DNA from: Pseudomonadota bacterium
GTDB taxonomy: Bacteria > Pseudomonadota > Gammaproteobacteria > Burkholderiales > SHXO01
Direction of reading: 5' to 3'
Assembly (NCBI GenBank): GCA_023430065.1
Contig: JAEZCG010000052.1
Coordinates: 1 to 7,960 of the forward strand
Length of the DNA stretch: 7,960 bases
Shown here: one piece after another, positions 5,585 through 7,960 of the stretch
How positions within the stretch are numbered: position 1 is the stretch's first letter
Layout: the number at the start of each line of letters is the position of its first letter
Notes under the pieces: model-generated
What the model saw: the letters and a program-made list of their open reading frames with translations, nothing else
Told to the model about the DNA's origin: nothing
Databases searched by the model: none
Position numbers and translations under genes: made by a program

Positions 5585-6834
5585 GTCTTTGCCTTGTCCG
5601 CCCGCGCGTCGGCGGGTCTCGGCCCGGCTTTCCGCTCCTTGTCGCCCGGCTGCTCCTGCAGCACCGCGCGCACCTGCTGCCCCTCCTGCAGCGTGTCGCG
5701 CGGGTTGTTGATCACCCGCTCCTTGGCGATCAGTCCGTCAGTGACCTCCACCTGCTTGCCCAGATCGCGCAGCACGCTGACCTTCCGAAACCGGACAGCG
5801 TCCTTGCCATCCAGAACCGCCACCTGCAGCCCGTCTCCGCCCACGATGAGTGCCGTGACCGGGATCACGATGTTCGGATGCGCGTCGATGACCTCGAACC
5901 GCGCCTGCCCGTACATACCCGGGAGGATTTTGCCGTGGGGATTGGGGACCAGCAGTTCCGCCACGATCGTGCGCGTGGCCGGGTCGAACGCGCCGGCCGT
6001 GCGCTCGACCTTTCCGCCGAACGCCTCGTTGCCGAGCTCGCGCACCACCAGGCCGGCGCTCATGCCGGGCTGGATCATCCGCGCGTAGCTCTGCGGGACG
6101 TTGACCTGCACGCGCATGCGGTCGGTCTGGGACAGCTTGAACAGCCAGCCGTTGGCCGATGAACTGCCGGCCTGGACCAGGGAGCCCACCTCGACGTTGC
6201 GTGCCACGATGGTACCGGCGAATGGCGCGGTCACGCGCTGGTAGGCGCGCATCTGCTCGAGCCGCTGCACGTGTGCCTTGGCCGCGGCGAGATCGGCTTC
6301 GCGCACGCGCTCGGCCCCGAGCTTCTCGTCCAGCTCCTGTGGCGATACGGCTTCATCCCGGCTGGCGTTGCGATACCGCTCTGCCGTGATGCGCGCCAGT
6401 TCGAGGTGCGCACTGACCTGACGCACGCGGGCGCGCGCCTCCTCGAGCTCGCGCTCGGCCTCCGGAACCTCGATCTCCGCCAGCAGCTGGCCGGCACGTA
6501 CGCGGTCGCCGATGTCGACCAGCCAGCGCTTCAGATAGCCATTGGTGCGGGCGTAGAGCGTCGCTTCCTGGTAGGCGCGTACGCTGGCGGGCAACGACAG
6601 GTCGTGACTGCCCTTGCCGGGCACGGCGTGGACGTAGACCACCGTCTGGACCGGCTCGGCCGAAGTATCGGCCTGGGCCACGCGCAGCGCGTCCCAGCGC
6701 GGCCACAGGCGGATCGCGAACAGGCCCGAGACGACGACCGCGCCTGCGGCCAACGCGAGCCTGGCGCGCGCCGCCGCTCGCTCCGGTGAAGCGAGCACCC
6801 AGCGCAGCCGCGCCAGTTCCCCGTGTAGGTGCAT
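5581..6834 (-). CDS. RND efflux periplasmic adaptor (membrane fusion protein, HlyD/AcrA family)
   Basis: This is the periplasmic adaptor that links the RND pump to the outer-membrane channel. The product is 417 residues. One N-terminal membrane anchor (about 26-44) replaces the lipobox found in AcrA. The lipoyl half-motif YLKRWLVDIGDRVRAGQLL (100-118) is followed by a coiled-coil hairpin (about 124-195). The chain then returns through the second lipoyl half-motif RVTAPFAGTIVARN (200-213) and the beta-barrel and membrane-proximal domains (PGMSAGLVV, GKILPGMYGQARF, VIPVTALIV). The tail (last ~25 residues) is highly charged and probably disordered. The ATG at 6834 lies six bases from a GGAGG-rich tract. 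The frame stays open far upstream, antisense to the pump gene, but only the portion from 6834 has adaptor features. The gene is transcribed divergently from its presumed pump. Confidence 0.93.
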   Translation of the reverse strand: MHLHGELARLRWVLASPERAAARARLALAAGAVVVSGLFAIRLWPRWDALRVAQADTSAEPVQTVVYVHAVPGKGSHDLSLPASVRAYQEATLYARTNGYLKRWLVDIGDRVRAGQLLAEIEVPEAERELEEARARVRQVSAHLELARITAERYRNASRDEAVSPQELDEKLGAERVREADLAAAKAHVQRLEQMRAYQRVTAPFAGTIVARNVEVGSLVQAGSSSANGWLFKLSQTDRMRVQVNVPQSYARMIQPGMSAGLVVRELGNEAFGGKVERTAGAFDPATRTIVAELLVPNPHGKILPGMYGQARFEVIDAHPNIVIPVTALIVGGDGLQVAVLDGKDAVRFRKVSVLRDLGKQVEVTDGLIAKERVINNPRDTLQEGQQVRAVLQEQPGDKERKAGPRPADARADKAKT

Positions 6835-6840
6835 CCTGAA

Positions 6841-6856
6841 CCCTCCTCCTCCTCCC
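6841..6856 (-). promoter_or_regulatory. Extended ribosome binding site of the adaptor gene
   Basis: A purine tract built of repeated GGA units on the minus strand offers several overlapping Shine-Dalgarno matches, the nearest six bases before the ATG at 6834. It fixes the adaptor start within a frame that is otherwise open much further upstream. The trinucleotide repeat could vary in length between strains. Confidence 0.6.
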
Positions 6857-6866
6857 GGGCACGAAG

Positions 6867-6885
6867 CGCCGGCCCGCAGCCGGCG
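6867..6885 (-). other. Hairpin in the adaptor mRNA leader
   Basis: CGCCGGC and GCCGGCG form a perfect 7-bp stem around a 5-base loop, between the proposed adaptor promoter and its ribosome site. No T-run follows, so it is not a terminator. It may affect mRNA stability or may be chance in GC-rich DNA. Confidence 0.35.
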
Positions 6886-6918
6886 TGAGCCCGGTCTCTG
6901 GTGTTTCGGTACCGGAGT

Positions 6919-6947
6919 GTTGTAACCTGTCTGTAATAAAACTGCAA
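6919..6947 (-). promoter_or_regulatory. Possible sigma70 promoter of the adaptor operon
   Basis: Reading leftward, TTGCAG (6947-6942) and TACAAC (6924-6919) are separated by 17 bases, the preferred spacing. Each matches 4 of 6 consensus positions. It sits in the 129-base divergent gap and would give an adaptor leader of about 75-80 bases. An 8-bp palindrome CGGTACCG (6907-6914) lies at the predicted start site. I could not find a convincing promoter for the rightward pump gene in the same gap. Confidence 0.45.
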
Positions 6948-6963
6948 CCGGGTAGGCCGAGGC

Positions 6964-7960
6964 ATGTGGCTGGTGCGGCTCGCACTGCGGGCTCCGTATA
7001 CTTTCGTGGTCCTGGCGTTCGCCATCCTGATCCTGGGCGTCGTGGCGATCGTGCGCATGCCCAAGGACGTCTTCCCCGAGATCACGGAACCCATCGTCAC
7101 GCTGATCTGGCAGTACGTGGGCATTCCGGCTGATGCCTTCGAGAAGCAGGTCACCATCTTCTCGGAACAGCAGATCAACACCACCGTCAGCAACGTCAAG
7201 CGCATCGAGTCGCACACGATCTACGGCAAGAACGTCATCCGCATCTACTTCCAGCCGAACGTGCGGATTGACCAGGCGGTGTCGCAGATCACCGCCACCT
7301 CGCAGACCATCATCCGCCGCATGCCGCCCGGCATGACGCCGCCGCAGATCGTGCAGTACGACGCCTCCAGCGTCCCCATCCTGCAGATCGCCCTGGGCAG
7401 CGACACGCTCTCGGAGCAGGAGCTCTACGACAAGGGGCTGTGGATCGTACGCAACGAGGTGGTGCCGGTGCCGGGCGCGACCGTCCCTCTGCCCTACGGC
7501 GGGCGCCCGCGCCTGGTCATGATCGACCTCGACCCCGAGCGCATGCACGCGCGCGGCATCTCGGCACGCGAGGTGAACGAGGCGCTCAATCGTCAGAACG
7601 TGAACCTTCCCACCGGTTCGACGCAGATCGGCGAGCGGGAGTACATCCTGGGCATCAACAACTCGCCCGACAAGATCGACCTGATCGGCGATCTGCCGTT
7701 GAAGTCCATCAACGGCGCCATGGTCTACATCCGCGACGTGGCCACGGTGCGCGACGGCTACAACGAGCAGACCAGCCTGGTTCGGCACGACGGGCGCAAG
7801 TCCAGCCTGATCACGGTCCTCAAGAGCAGCGGCGCCTCCACGCTGGACATCATCGGCCAGGTGCGCGAGCGACTGGGCCGGGTGGAACTGCCGCAGGGTC
7901 TGCGGATGTCGTTCCTGTTCGACCAGTCGGTGTTCGTGGGCAATGCCATGCACGCCGTGG
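6964..7960 (+). CDS. RND-family efflux pump, inner-membrane permease (N-terminal 332 residues, cut by window edge)
   Basis: This is the proton-driven inner-membrane pump of a tripartite efflux system (AcrB/HAE-type RND superfamily). The frame is open from ATG at 6964 to the right edge, giving 332 complete codons of a protein that is normally about 1000-1050 residues. The start MWLVRLALRAPYTF leads into the first membrane helix (about 11-31), then the family motif MPKDVFPEI (32-40). The periplasmic porter domain follows, including MPPGMTPPQIVQYDAS, VPGATVPLPYGG and the VMIDLDPERMHARGIS segment. The proton-relay residues of TM4 lie beyond the window. A weak ribosome site (GGGTAGG) precedes the ATG. 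The gene faces away from the adaptor and channel genes across 129 bases; these are its likely partners. The motifs suit multidrug or organic-solute pumps better than heavy-metal pumps, but the substrate is unknown. Confidence 0.92.
   Translation, partial: MWLVRLALRAPYTFVVLAFAILILGVVAIVRMPKDVFPEITEPIVTLIWQYVGIPADAFEKQVTIFSEQQINTTVSNVKRIESHTIYGKNVIRIYFQPNVRIDQAVSQITATSQTIIRRMPPGMTPPQIVQYDASSVPILQIALGSDTLSEQELYDKGLWIVRNEVVPVPGATVPLPYGGRPRLVMIDLDPERMHARGISAREVNEALNRQNVNLPTGSTQIGEREYILGINNSPDKIDLIGDLPLKSINGAMVYIRDVATVRDGYNEQTSLVRHDGRKSSLITVLKSSGASTLDIIGQVRERLGRVELPQGLRMSFLFDQSVFVGNAMHAV

Noticed and set aside
4097..6088. Long rightward open frame (663 codons) antisense to the channel and adaptor genes
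   Set aside because: It lies wholly opposite two well-recognised efflux genes, its translation shows no domain or membrane signal that I recognise, and GC-rich coding DNA often keeps the complementary frame open.
6835..7953. Leftward extension of the adaptor frame through the pump gene
   Set aside because: The added residues look like low-complexity antisense sequence (rich in Asp, His, Leu, Val and Arg), the region is coding on the other strand, and a strong ribosome site marks the adaptor start at 6834.
1..7960. A functional link between the molybdate operon and the efflux operon (for example export of molybdate or tungstate)
   Set aside because: A probable terminator and a separate promoter divide the two blocks, and RND pumps of this type are not known to export oxyanions. 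Adjacency alone does not support the idea.
1..7960. Mobile element, CRISPR array or phage origin
   Set aside because: I found no transposase, integrase, regularly spaced repeats, flanking inverted or target-site repeats, or tRNA fragment. The window reads as ordinary chromosomal operons.

Overview
The window is dense, GC-rich, protein-coding DNA from a Gram-negative bacterium. An outer-membrane porin, an outer-membrane efflux channel and two lipoprotein signal sequences all require a double membrane. The base composition and gene content suggest a proteobacterium, perhaps a beta- or gammaproteobacterium, but nothing here fixes the taxon. I see no rRNA, tRNA, CRISPR array, insertion sequence or phage gene.

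Left block (1-3478, all on the minus strand, read right to left): a porin of the phosphate-selective O/P type, then modA, modB and the first part of modC, which runs off the left edge. This is a molybdate ABC importer with an outer-membrane channel as the first gene of the operon. The porin stop and the modA start are 13 bases apart, and modB and modC are 7 bases apart. Upstream of the porin (3424-3478) lies a 55-base dyad that resolves into two copies, in opposite orientation, of a sequence resembling the ModE operator. A consensus TTGACA lies just outside it. The simplest reading is a molybdate-repressed operon whose porin brings the oxyanion through the outer membrane to ModA, with ModB and ModC moving it across the inner membrane.

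Middle gap (3479-3584): a 9-bp GC-rich hairpin followed by a short T stretch, probably the terminator of the block to its right, and a short direct repeat that can form an alternative hairpin.

Right block (3585-7960): three minus-strand genes joined by two four-base ATGA overlaps. In order of transcription they are a membrane-fusion (periplasmic adaptor) protein, a NodT/OprM-type outer-membrane factor, and a small unrecognised lipoprotein with two periplasmic cysteines. Divergent from them across 129 bases is the 5' part of an RND-family inner-membrane pump gene, which runs off the right edge. Together they make a tripartite efflux system whose pump is split onto the opposite strand. Its substrate cannot be read from the sequence.

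Points most worth following: the porin tied to modABC behind paired ModE-like sites, and the uncharacterised lipoprotein translationally coupled to the efflux channel.
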